From contig NZ_QGNJ01000006.1 in NCBI RefSeq assembly GCF_003336875.1, positions 62,001 to 126,000 of the forward strand: DNA of 64,000 nucleotides, given 5' to 3'. This document shows positions 44,060 to 52,291 of this stretch, one piece after another (within the stretch, counting starts at the first letter, position 1; every line of letters begins with the position of its first letter). This DNA is from Oleisolibacter albus (GTDB taxonomy: Bacteria > Pseudomonadota > Alphaproteobacteria > Azospirillales > Azospirillaceae). Position numbers and translations under genes: made by a program. The notes beneath the pieces were generated by a model, which saw only the letters and a program-made list of their open reading frames with translations, was not told the origin of the DNA and searched no databases.

Positions 44060-45715
44060 CTATTCCGCCGCCTGTTGCTCCGCCTCGACCTCGGCGCCGA
44101 AGCGGGGTTCGGCCAAGGCGGGGAAGCGCAGGCCGAGATCATCCGCCGCCAGCCGGGCGGTGATGCGGGCACCCTCGAAGATCACCGGCAGGCCGCTGCC
44201 GGGATGGGTGCCGCCCCCCACCAGATAGACGCCGTCCACATCCTCGAACCTGTTGTGCGGCCGCCGGTGCAGCATCTGGTCCAGCCCGTGCGCCAGGTTG
44301 AAGGTGGCACCGCGGAAGACGGCGAGGTCGTCGGCCCAGCCCCGAGGAGTCATGATCTGCTCGAAGCGGATGCGGCGCTCCAGGTCGCCAAGGCCCAGCA
44401 GCCGCAGCCGGTCCAGCGCCAGGGCGCGGAAGCGCGCCGTCTCCCGCGGCCAGTCGATGCCGCCGGCCAGATTGCCCACGGGCAGCAGCACATAGAGCGT
44501 GCTGTGGCCCGGCGGGGCCAGGGTGGGATCGGTGATGCCGGCATTCTGCACATAGAGCGACGGCGCCGACGGCGGCGCCCGGCCCTGCTCGATCTCGTCC
44601 AGATTGCGGGCATAGTCGCGGGCCAGCAGGATGGTGTGGTGGTCCAGGTCCACCCGCCCCTCGATGCCGAGATAGAGCATGAAGGTGGAGCAGGAGAAGG
44701 ATTTGCCGTCGATGCGCTCATCCCGCCAGCGGCGGCGCAGATGGTTCGGCACCAGCCGGCGCATGGACTGGGCGAAATCGGCATTGATGATTACGGCATC
44801 GGCAGCATAGTGCCCGGCGGCTGTGCGCACGGCCGTGGCTCGGCGGCCGGTGAACAGCACCTCTTCCACCGGCTCGTTCAGTCGGATGCGCACCCCCAGG
44901 TCCCGCGCCACCCGGGCCATGGCGTCGAGCACGGCGGAGCAGCCGCCGCCGGGGTGCCAGACACCATGCTCATGCTCCAGGAAAGACAGGATGGTGAACA
45001 GGCTGGGACAGCGGAAGGGCGACATGCCCAGATATTTGCTCTGGAAGCTGAAGGCCAGGCGGATGCGCGGGTCCTGGAAATGCCGGGCCAGATCGCGGTC
45101 GACACTGGCCCAGGGCCGCAGCTGCGCCAGCGCCCGCAACACCGGCGGCGACAGCAGGTCGCGCAGGCCGTTGAAGGGGCGTTCCAGCACCGGGCGGAAG
45201 CTGGCCAGCTTGCCCCGGTTGTCGGCCAGGTACTGGGGGAGATTGCCGGCATCCGCCGGCGCCAGCCGGGCGATTTCCGCCGCCAGCCGCTGCGGATCGG
45301 CCCAGACCCGCAGATCCTGATCATCTTCGAAGACCAGACGGTACAGCGGGTCGAGGCGCGTGAGGGTGACATGGCGGTGCAGGTCGCTGCCGCAGGCCTG
45401 GAAAATCTCTTCGATGATGCGGGGATAGAGGAAGAAGGTAGGGCCGAGGTCGAAGCGGAAACCCTGCTGCTCGATCCGGCCGGTCCGCCCCCCGATCCGG
45501 TCGCGGCGTTCCAGCAGCGTCACGTCGGCGCCGCTACGGGCCAGCAGCATGGCTGCGGCCAGCCCGCCGGGTCCGGCCCCGACCACCACCGCCCGGCGTC
45601 CTTCCCCACGCTGCCGTCTGTCGGTCCGCCGGTCCGGGGACCGGTAGTCCGGAGCCGGGGGGGCCGGGGTCTGCTGCCCGTCCGGTTGATGCCGCTCAGG
45701 CCACTCGCGCGCCAT
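44060..45715 (-). CDS. Second carotenoid desaturase-type FAD oxidoreductase (CrtN/CrtI family)
   Basis: 551 residues with a long Pro/Arg-rich N-terminal extension (about 40 residues) before VVVGAGPGGLAAAMLLARSG. FDLGPTFFLYP and VYLVGGGTHPGSGLPVIFEGARI are the family signatures. The first gene of the operon. AGGAT lies about 9 bases before the ATG at 45715; the frame is open to 45931, but an ATG at 45781 has a weaker context. The two paralogues probably act in sequence: desaturation, then end-group oxidation, before glycosylation and acylation. Confidence 0.8.
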   Translation of the reverse strand: MAREWPERHQPDGQQTPAPPAPDYRSPDRRTDRRQRGEGRRAVVVGAGPGGLAAAMLLARSGADVTLLERRDRIGGRTGRIEQQGFRFDLGPTFFLYPRIIEEIFQACGSDLHRHVTLTRLDPLYRLVFEDDQDLRVWADPQRLAAEIARLAPADAGNLPQYLADNRGKLASFRPVLERPFNGLRDLLSPPVLRALAQLRPWASVDRDLARHFQDPRIRLAFSFQSKYLGMSPFRCPSLFTILSFLEHEHGVWHPGGGCSAVLDAMARVARDLGVRIRLNEPVEEVLFTGRRATAVRTAAGHYAADAVIINADFAQSMRRLVPNHLRRRWRDERIDGKSFSCSTFMLYLGIEGRVDLDHHTILLARDYARNLDEIEQGRAPPSAPSLYVQNAGITDPTLAPPGHSTLYVLLPVGNLAGGIDWPRETARFRALALDRLRLLGLGDLERRIRFEQIMTPRGWADDLAVFRGATFNLAHGLDQMLHRRPHNRFEDVDGVYLVGGGTHPGSGLPVIFEGARITARLAADDLGLRFPALAEPRFGAEVEAEQQAAE

Positions 45716-46026
45716 CTCCACCGATCCTGCTGTTCCATGCGGTTCCGACAGGGAGCTTGGGCCGGTTCGGGCGGCCACCATCCCCCGAACAGTCGGGGTG
45801 ACGGGCGCGACAGGGGACGGTATAGCGGGATCAGGGTACCCCCGGCAGGGCCGGAGGCTGGGGTTCTTGACCAGTGTCGGTTTCGAGGTGTCGGGGTTGG
45901 TTAGTCGCTGTGGACAGAGAACAGACATCATCGCCTACGCGTAGGCGATGATGTCGCTTTTTCCGATCAATGAAATCCCTGACACCCACCCTGAATCCAC
46001 AAAGCCTCCAGCATCAAGGAGTATTC
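45716..46026. other. Intergenic region between the carotenoid operon and the pccR-like gene
   Basis: About 310 bases without a gene. It contains the promoter side of the carotenoid operon (reading left) and the 3' end of the regulator transcript. Its main feature is the perfect 32-bp palindrome at 45924-45955. Confidence 0.45.
45924..45955. repeat. Perfect 32-bp palindrome without loop
   Basis: GACATCATCGCCTACG (45924-45939) is the exact reverse complement of the next 16 bases (45940-45955). It lies 209 bases upstream of the first carotenoid gene and 71 bases past the stop of the regulator gene. Five T residues follow on the + side (45958-45962), which would suit a terminator only for rightward transcription, where no gene is seen. 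As cruciform or dimer-binding site it may be an operator, or a terminator-like hairpin for the leftward regulator transcript. Confidence 0.6.
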
Positions 46027-47463
46027 TTAACGGCGGACCACGCTGTAGGGAACCTGCCGCCGTTCACGACCATCCACCATCAACCGCCGCCCCACCGGCG
46101 GGAAGGCGCGGTGGCGACAATCTTCACGGTCGCAGATACGGCAGCTGGAGCCGATGGGCACTGCTGTGTTCATGTCCTTGAGGTCGAGGCCGGCGGCATA
46201 GACCAGCTGGTCGGCATAGCTGATCTCACAGCCCAGCCCGACGGCGGCCTCCCGCGGGCGGGACAGGTACCCTCCCCCGCTGGCGGTGATTGTGCGGGCG
46301 ATGCAGAGATAGGTGACACCGTCCGGCGTCTGGGCCAGCTGCACCAGGATGCGTCCCGGCTGAGCGAAGGCCTGATGCACGTTCCACAACGGGCAGGCTC
46401 CGCCGAAACGGGCGAACTGGAAACGGGTGGCACTGCTGCGCTTCGACATGTTCCCGGCCATGTCGACCTTGACGAAATAGAAGGGCACACCCGGCAGGCC
46501 CGGCCGTTGCATGGTACTGAGCCGGTGGCAGACCTGCTCGAAACTGGTGTGGAACTGCGATTGCAGTTGTTCGATGTCGTAACGCAGGCGCTTGGCCTCG
46601 GCCAGGAACAGGCGATAGGGCAGGATCAGGGCGCCGGCGAAGTAATTGGCCAGCCCCCGCCGCAGCAGGGCCCGCGCCTCGGCGCTGCCAAGTCCCGACC
46701 GCTCCACCTCGCGGGCAATGGCCTCACCCTGGTCGAGCAGGGCGATCTGATGGGCCAGATAGAAGGCCCGGCTTTCCCGTGGGGCCGTGTCGGCCACAGA
46801 GAGCATGCCCATGGCCGCATCGAAGCGCCACAGCACGCCCTGCTGGGCCAGGGTCCCTTCCGTCTCCACCGTGACGCCATGGCGGGCCTGAAGATAGCGC
46901 GTGAGATCCTCCAGCATGCCGGCCGGTGAGAAACGCTCACGCGTGAACAGCATTTCTGCTGCAATATCAAGCTGTTCGAAGTGGTTTCTTCTATCTTGAA
47001 AGAAATCCCGCACCTCATCATAGGGAAACTGGGCCGCCTCCCCGGTTCCAGGCCCCGTGCCCAGATCGCCCACCGCCTCGCGCAGGCCACGATACTCTTC
47101 ATCCAGCGCCTGATAAGCACGGTACAGAGCCATGAAATGACTGGCCATCATGGGCGAGGCCCGCACCATGTCGCGGATGGCGGCGGCGGATGTTCCGGCT
47201 TCGGCGAACAGCGGATCGCCCAGCACCTCGCGCAGCTCGGTGGCCAGACGCAGATCCTGCTCATCGGCGAAATGGGTTGGCTCAACACCGAAATAGCTCG
47301 ATAGACGGATGACGGCAGCGGCGCTCAACGGGCGCTGGTTGTTCTCAATCTGATTGAGATAGCTGGATGACAGGGCGATGGCCTGGGCCAGCGCCGCCTG
47401 ACTCAACCCCTGGGCTTCGCGCAGACGGCGAACCCGTTCCCCGGCATAGATCTTTCCGCTCAT
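46027..47463 (-). CDS. PccR-like short-chain fatty acyl-CoA regulator (ScfR family)
   Basis: 478 residues. An XRE-type helix-turn-helix (about residues 8-62, VRRLREAQGLSQAALAQAI) is followed by the long ScfR domain, with a Cys-rich C-terminal motif CRICDREDC. PccR of Rhodobacter sphaeroides, a ScfR protein, activates the propionyl-CoA carboxylase gene and senses pathway status via acyl-CoA. Here the gene is divergent from pccB, with TTTGCAAA-type sites between them (47511-47603), so the same role is very likely. Both activation of pcc and self-regulation are possible. Confidence 0.88.
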   Translation of the reverse strand: MSGKIYAGERVRRLREAQGLSQAALAQAIALSSSYLNQIENNQRPLSAAAVIRLSSYFGVEPTHFADEQDLRLATELREVLGDPLFAEAGTSAAAIRDMVRASPMMASHFMALYRAYQALDEEYRGLREAVGDLGTGPGTGEAAQFPYDEVRDFFQDRRNHFEQLDIAAEMLFTRERFSPAGMLEDLTRYLQARHGVTVETEGTLAQQGVLWRFDAAMGMLSVADTAPRESRAFYLAHQIALLDQGEAIAREVERSGLGSAEARALLRRGLANYFAGALILPYRLFLAEAKRLRYDIEQLQSQFHTSFEQVCHRLSTMQRPGLPGVPFYFVKVDMAGNMSKRSSATRFQFARFGGACPLWNVHQAFAQPGRILVQLAQTPDGVTYLCIARTITASGGGYLSRPREAAVGLGCEISYADQLVYAAGLDLKDMNTAVPIGSSCRICDREDCRHRAFPPVGRRLMVDGRERRQVPYSVVRR

Positions 47464-47510
47464 CGGTGCCGCTCCGCGTCAGCAGACGGTGCTTTGTCAT
47501 CATAGCACAA

Positions 47511-47603
47511 TTTGCAAAATTCGCCGATTTGCAGGCGAAGTGTTGCAAGCCTTCACATGCTTAGAGGTTGCCAGGAGAAGCGGCTATTTGCAAACATTGC
47601 AGA
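47511..47603. promoter_or_regulatory. TTTGCAAA-type sites, probable PccR binding region
   Basis: Two perfect 8-bp palindromes TTTGCAAA (47511-47518 and 47587-47594) plus related TTGCA cores at 47528-47535 (TTTGCAGG), 47542-47549 (GTTGCAAG) and 47596-47603 (ATTGCAGA). The R. sphaeroides PccR motif is reported as two TTTGCAAA units 4 bases apart; the spacings here differ. The cluster lies between the divergent regulator and pccB starts. Confidence 0.6.
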
Positions 47604-47672
47604 CCGGCCAACGATGTGCAGACGCCATCGTTTCCCACGGACCGGAAAACAAGCTTGAGTGGAGGAACGCCC

Positions 47673-49208
47673 GTGACCGCTGCCGTGATCGCCAAACTGG
47701 AGCAGATGCGCGCCGCTGCCCGCCTGGGTGGAGGAGACAAGCGGATCGCGGCGCAGCACGGCAAGGGCAAGCTGACGGCGCGCGAACGCATCGAGGTCCT
47801 GCTGGACGACGGCTCGTTCGAGGAATGGGACATGTTCGTGGAGCACCGCTGCGCGGACTTCGGCATGGGCGAACAGACCGTGCCCGGTGACGGTGTCGTC
47901 ACCGGGCACGGTACCATCAACGGCCGGCTGGTCTTCGTCTTCAGCCAGGACTTCACGGTGTTCGGCGGGTCCCTGTCCGAGGCCCATGCCGAGAAGATCT
48001 GCAAGATCATGGATCAGGCCATGAAGGTCGGGGCGCCGGTCATCGGGCTGAACGACAGCGGCGGCGCCCGCATCCAGGAGGGCGTGGCCAGCCTGGGCGG
48101 CTATGCTGAGGTGTTCCAGCGCAATGTGCTGGCTTCGGGCGTGGTGCCGCAGATCAGCCTGATCATGGGTCCCTGCGCCGGCGGCGCGGTCTACAGCCCG
48201 GCCATGACCGACTTCATCTTCATGGTGAAGGACAGCTCCTACATGTTCGTCACCGGCCCCGACGTGGTGAAGACGGTGACGCATGAGGTGGTGACGGCGG
48301 AGGAACTGGGCGGCGCCGTGACCCACACCCACAAGTCGGGCGTGGCCGATCTGGCGCTGGAGAACGATATCGAGGCTCTGCTGCGCACGCGGCAATTCTT
48401 CGACTATCTGCCGCTGTCCAACCGGCAGTCGCCGCCGGTCCGCCCCTCCCCCGACCCGGCCGACCGCCAGGATTTCAGCCTGGACACGCTGGTACCGGCC
48501 AATCCCAACAAGCCCTACGACATGAAGGAACTGATCCTGAAGGTCGTGGACGAGGGCGAGTTCTTCGAGCTGCAGCCGGACTACGCCAAGAACATTATCA
48601 CCGGCTTCGGCCGCATGCAGGGCTCCACCGTGGGCTTCGTCGCCAACCAGCCCATGGTGCTGGCGGGCTGCCTGGACATCCAGAGCGCGATCAAGGCGGC
48701 GCGCTTCGTGCGCTTCTGCGACGCCTTCAACATCCCCATCGTCACCTTCGTCGACGTGCCGGGCTTCCTGCCGGGCACGGCACAGGAATATGGCGGCATC
48801 ATCAAGCACGGGGCCAAGCTGCTGTTCGCCTATGCCGAGGCCACGGTGCCCAAGGTCACCGTCATCACCCGCAAGGCCTATGGCGGTGCCTATGACGTCA
48901 TGGCGTCGAAGCATCTGCGCGGCGACCTCAACTATGCCTGGCCCTCGGCGGAGATCGCCGTCATGGGGCCAAAGGGCGCGGTGGAGATCATCTTCCGCCA
49001 GGATCTGGGCGACCCGGCCAAGATCGACGCCCGTACCGAGGAATACCGGCAGAAGTTCGCCAATCCTTTCATCGCGGCCCATCGCGGCTTCATCGACGAT
49101 GTCATCATGCCCCACGGCACGCGCCGCAGGCTGTGCCGGGCGCTGGCCATGCTGAAGACCAAGTCGCTCGAGAACCCCTGGAAGAAGCACGACAATCTTC
49201 CGCTCTGA
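47673..49208 (+). CDS. pccB: Propionyl-CoA carboxylase beta subunit (carboxyltransferase)
   Basis: 511 residues, the normal family size. Carboxyltransferase motifs are clear: [13 protein letters not shown] and [16 protein letters not shown] in the N-half, and [25 protein letters not shown] with [11 protein letters not shown] in the C-half. With PccA it carboxylates propionyl-CoA to methylmalonyl-CoA. The start is a GTG at 47673, decided by GGAGGAA 7 bases upstream; the frame is open to 47568. It is the first gene of the operon driven from the PccR-site region. Confidence 0.95.
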   Translation: MTAAVIAKLEQMRAAARLGGGDKRIAAQHGKGKLTARERIEVLLDDGSFEEWDMFVEHRCADFGMGEQTVPGDGVVTGHGTINGRLVFVFSQDFTVFGGSLSEAHAEKICKIMDQAMKVGAPVIGLNDSGGARIQEGVASLGGYAEVFQRNVLASGVVPQISLIMGPCAGGAVYSPAMTDFIFMVKDSSYMFVTGPDVVKTVTHEVVTAEELGGAVTHTHKSGVADLALENDIEALLRTRQFFDYLPLSNRQSPPVRPSPDPADRQDFSLDTLVPANPNKPYDMKELILKVVDEGEFFELQPDYAKNIITGFGRMQGSTVGFVANQPMVLAGCLDIQSAIKAARFVRFCDAFNIPIVTFVDVPGFLPGTAQEYGGIIKHGAKLLFAYAEATVPKVTVITRKAYGGAYDVMASKHLRGDLNYAWPSAEIAVMGPKGAVEIIFRQDLGDPAKIDARTEEYRQKFANPFIAAHRGFIDDVIMPHGTRRRLCRALAMLKTKSLENPWKKHDNLPL

Positions 49209-49301
49209 CCGGCGGGCGCGCCGGCCTTTGCGGCCATCTGTTCCGCCTGAAGAAGAAGAAGGCCGCCGGACCGCGGCACCGGGATGAGAGGACCCAAGTC
49301 G

Positions 49302-51299
49302 ATGTTTTCCAAGATCCTGATTGCGAACCGTGGCGAGATCGCGTGCCGGGTGATCAAGACCGCCCGGCGCCTGGGCATCCGCACGGTGGCGGTCTATTCC
49401 GAGGCGGATGCCGGGGCGCTGCATGTGGAGATGGCGGACGAGGCCGTCTGCATCGGCCCGGCCCCTAGCGCCCAGAGCTATCTGCAAGCCGACCGCATCA
49501 TCGAAGCCTGCCTGAAGACCGGCGCCCAGGCGGTGCATCCCGGCTACGGCTTCCTGTCGGAGAAGGCGTCCTTCTGCGAGAAGTTGAAGGCAGCGGGCAT
49601 CAGCTTCATCGGCCCCGACGTCCACGCCATCGGCGCCATGGGCGACAAGATCGAGTCGAAGAAGCTGGCCAAGGCGGCCGGCGTGTCCACAGTTCCGGGC
49701 TATCTCGGCGTCATCCGGGATGATGAGGAGGCGGTACGCATCGCCCGCGACATCGGCTATCCCGTGATGATCAAGGCTTCGGCCGGCGGCGGCGGCAAGG
49801 GCATGCGCGTGGCCTGGGACGATGCCCAGGTGCGCGATGGCTTCCGCAGCGCCAGCAACGAGGCGCGCTCCAGCTTCGCCGACGACCGCGTGTTCATCGA
49901 GAAGTACATCACCGAGCCGCGGCATATCGAGATCCAGGTTCTGGCCGACGGCCACGGCAATGCCCTGTATCTGGGCGAGCGTGAATGCTCGATCCAGCGC
50001 CGACACCAGAAGGTCATTGAGGAGGCGCCCAGCCCCTTCCTCGACGAACACACCCGCCGCGCCATGGGCGAACAGGCCGTGGCCCTGGCCAAGGCGGTGC
50101 AGTACCGCAGCGCCGGCACGGTGGAATTCATCGTCGACAAGGATCGGAACTTCTACTTCCTGGAGATGAACACCCGTCTGCAGGTGGAACATCCGGTGAC
50201 GGAAATGATCACCGGACTGGATCTGGTGGAACTGATGATCCGGGGGGCCGCCGGCGAGGCGCTGCCGATCCGTCAGGCTGATGTGAAGCTGAACGGCTGG
50301 GCGCTGGAAGCCCGCATCTATGCCGAAGAGCCGACCCGCGGCTTCCTGCCCAGCATTGGTCGTGTGACCCGCTACCGCCCGCCGGCCGAGGGCCGCCGTC
50401 CGGACGGCACCATCGTCCGCGTCGATACCGGCGTGGTCGAGGGCGGCGAGATCAGCATGTTCTACGACCCCATGATCGCCAAGCTGATCACCTGGGGCCC
50501 TGAGCGCGCCAGCGCCACCCGTGCCATGGGTGCCGCCCTCGATGCCTTCGAGATCCGCGGCGTCGGCCACAACATCGCCTTCCTGGCGGCGCTGATGGAG
50601 AAGGAGCGTTTCCGCGACGGCCGGCTGACCACCAATTTCATCGCCGAGGAATTCCCCGACGGCTTCCACGGACTGACACCGACGGAATCCGTGCGCCAGC
50701 GGCTGCTGGCCGTGGCGCTGGTGGCGCAGCGGCGCGCGGCGGAGCGCGACGGCATGGTGTCCGGCCAGATGGCCTTCCGCCAGCCCTCCAGCGAGGCCCT
50801 GGTGGCGCGGCTTGACCGGGTCAACCACCCGGCAGTGGTCCATTGGGACGGCAACGGCTGGGCCGTTGAACTGGACGGCCGGCATCTGGATGTGCGCAGT
50901 GACTGGGAATTGGGCCGGACACTGTGGACGGGCAGCGTCGGCGGCGTGCCGCTGGCGGTGCAGATCGAACGGCGCGGCACCGGCTGGGTGCTGATCCATG
51001 CCGGTGCAACCCTGGTCGTGCAGGTGCTGACGCCGCGGGCGGCGGAACTGGCCGACCTGATGCCGGTGAAACAGCCGCCCGATCTGTCAAAATTCCTGCT
51101 GAGCCCGATGCCGGGCCTGCTGGTGTCGGTGTCGGTCGCCCCCGGCGACACGGTGGAGGCGGGCCAGGAACTGGCCGTGGTGGAGGCGATGAAGATGGAG
51201 AACATCCTGCGCGCCGATTCCGGCGGCACCGTCAAGGCCGTGCGGGCCGAGAAGGGCGCCTCGCTGGCCGTCGATCAGATCATCATCGAGTTCGCCTGA
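49302..51299 (+). CDS. pccA: Propionyl-CoA carboxylase alpha subunit (biotin carboxylase + biotin carrier)
   Basis: 665 residues. Biotin carboxylase N-domain begins KILIANRGEIACRVIKTA; the ATP-grasp has KASAGGGGKGM and FLEMNTRLQVEHPVTE. The PCC-type BT domain follows, and the C-terminal carrier has AVVEAMKMENIL with the biotinylated Lys. It charges biotin with CO2 and passes it to PccB. It begins 93 bases after pccB. Its stop overlaps the start of the Myb-like gene (TGATG), so that gene is translationally coupled. Confidence 0.96.
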   Translation: MFSKILIANRGEIACRVIKTARRLGIRTVAVYSEADAGALHVEMADEAVCIGPAPSAQSYLQADRIIEACLKTGAQAVHPGYGFLSEKASFCEKLKAAGISFIGPDVHAIGAMGDKIESKKLAKAAGVSTVPGYLGVIRDDEEAVRIARDIGYPVMIKASAGGGGKGMRVAWDDAQVRDGFRSASNEARSSFADDRVFIEKYITEPRHIEIQVLADGHGNALYLGERECSIQRRHQKVIEEAPSPFLDEHTRRAMGEQAVALAKAVQYRSAGTVEFIVDKDRNFYFLEMNTRLQVEHPVTEMITGLDLVELMIRGAAGEALPIRQADVKLNGWALEARIYAEEPTRGFLPSIGRVTRYRPPAEGRRPDGTIVRVDTGVVEGGEISMFYDPMIAKLITWGPERASATRAMGAALDAFEIRGVGHNIAFLAALMEKERFRDGRLTTNFIAEEFPDGFHGLTPTESVRQRLLAVALVAQRRAAERDGMVSGQMAFRQPSSEALVARLDRVNHPAVVHWDGNGWAVELDGRHLDVRSDWELGRTLWTGSVGGVPLAVQIERRGTGWVLIHAGATLVVQVLTPRAAELADLMPVKQPPDLSKFLLSPMPGLLVSVSVAPGDTVEAGQELAVVEAMKMENILRADSGGTVKAVRAEKGASLAVDQIIIEFA

Positions 51300-52291
51300 T
51301 GCTGGGGACGCTCGATCATCAGGGTACCGAGGTCCGGCCCCCCCGCCGCCCCCTGCGCGGCACGGCGCGGGAGGTGGTGGCCGACTGCCTGCTGGCCGGG
51401 GACAGTGCCGCCACGGCCGCGGCCCGCGCCGGCGTTTCGCTGGGCTTCGTCTATGCCGTGCGCCGCGGCCTGGCCGAGGCCGGCCGCCTGCCCGAAGTCA
51501 ATCTGCGCATCAAGAGTCCGGTCTGGAGCGAAGAGGATTGCCGGCGGCTGCTGGATCTGGTCCGGGCCGGCCTGTCCCAGGCCGAGATCGCCGACCGTCT
51601 GGGCCGCACCCGCGCCGCCGTGGATATCCGGCTGCGCCGGCTGGCGGTGCAGGCCGGCCAGTTCCGCCCGGCCCGTCCAGCGTCCATCCAGGGACGCTGG
51701 CAGCCGGAGGAGGACCGGCTGCTGCGCGACGCCGCAGCCGAGGGCGGGTTCGAGGCGGCGCGCGCCGCCCTGCCCCACCGCAGTGCCGATGCCGTGCGTA
51801 CCCGTCTGGGCATGCTGGGCCTGTCCACCGGCACGCGGCGGAAAGAGGCGACGTCGCTCCCGCGCAGCCGGCGACGCCAGGGCTGGACGCCGGCGGAAGT
51901 GCGCCTGCTGGCCAGCCTGTGCCGCGACGCCGGCTCGTGGGAAGCCGTTGGGCTGCGGCTGGGCCGCACGCGGCACAGCGTCAAGAGTCTGGCCTGGCGC
52001 TTTGGCATCCGGCTGGGCGAAGGGCTGGTGCGGCGCAATCCCGGCACGCCCGATCTGGTCTGGGCCAACAGCTTGCCCCTGACCGCTACCGAGGCCCGCG
52101 CCTTCCTGATGCGGCGCGACTACAGCGTGACCGCGGTCCGCGACGGTGTCTGGCTGGTGGACGGACGCCGCAGGCTGGATGATGATGCCCTGCTGTCCTT
52201 GGCCCAGGCCCGGGCTTTCCTGTTGATGTCCACGGGGAGCAACGCCGGCGTTGTCCCCGCCCGCAGCTTCAAGACGGACGCCGAACCATGA
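51299..52291 (+). CDS. Myb/SANT-like repeat protein of unknown function inside the propionyl-CoA operon
   Basis: 330 residues. An N-terminal helix-turn-helix-like segment (about 24-60, [22 protein letters not shown]) is followed by three tandem Trp-anchored helical repeats resembling Myb/SANT domains: about 73-117 (PVWSEED...[18 protein letters not shown]), 132-174 ([11 protein letters not shown]) and 194-236 ([11 protein letters not shown]...[14 protein letters not shown]). A C-terminal domain has a beta-hairpin-like [11 protein letters not shown]. The repeats suggest DNA binding. The start overlaps the pccA stop (TGATG) and its stop overlaps the mutase start (ATGA), so it is translationally tied to both. 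It may be a local regulator. It has no known counterpart in the standard pathway. Confidence 0.7.
   Translation: MLGTLDHQGTEVRPPRRPLRGTAREVVADCLLAGDSAATAAARAGVSLGFVYAVRRGLAEAGRLPEVNLRIKSPVWSEEDCRRLLDLVRAGLSQAEIADRLGRTRAAVDIRLRRLAVQAGQFRPARPASIQGRWQPEEDRLLRDAAAEGGFEAARAALPHRSADAVRTRLGMLGLSTGTRRKEATSLPRSRRRQGWTPAEVRLLASLCRDAGSWEAVGLRLGRTRHSVKSLAWRFGIRLGEGLVRRNPGTPDLVWANSLPLTATEARAFLMRRDYSVTAVRDGVWLVDGRRRLDDDALLSLAQARAFLLMSTGSNAGVVPARSFKTDAEP

Noticed and set aside
42370-45904. Two long rightward frames (597 and 756 residues)
   Set aside because: Both are antisense to the two carotenoid desaturase-type genes, whose FAD motifs are intact.
47553-50999. 1148-residue leftward frame
   Set aside because: Antisense to pccB and pccA, which have full catalytic motifs; the product is His/Gly/Ala-rich low complexity, a known effect of GC-rich codon use.
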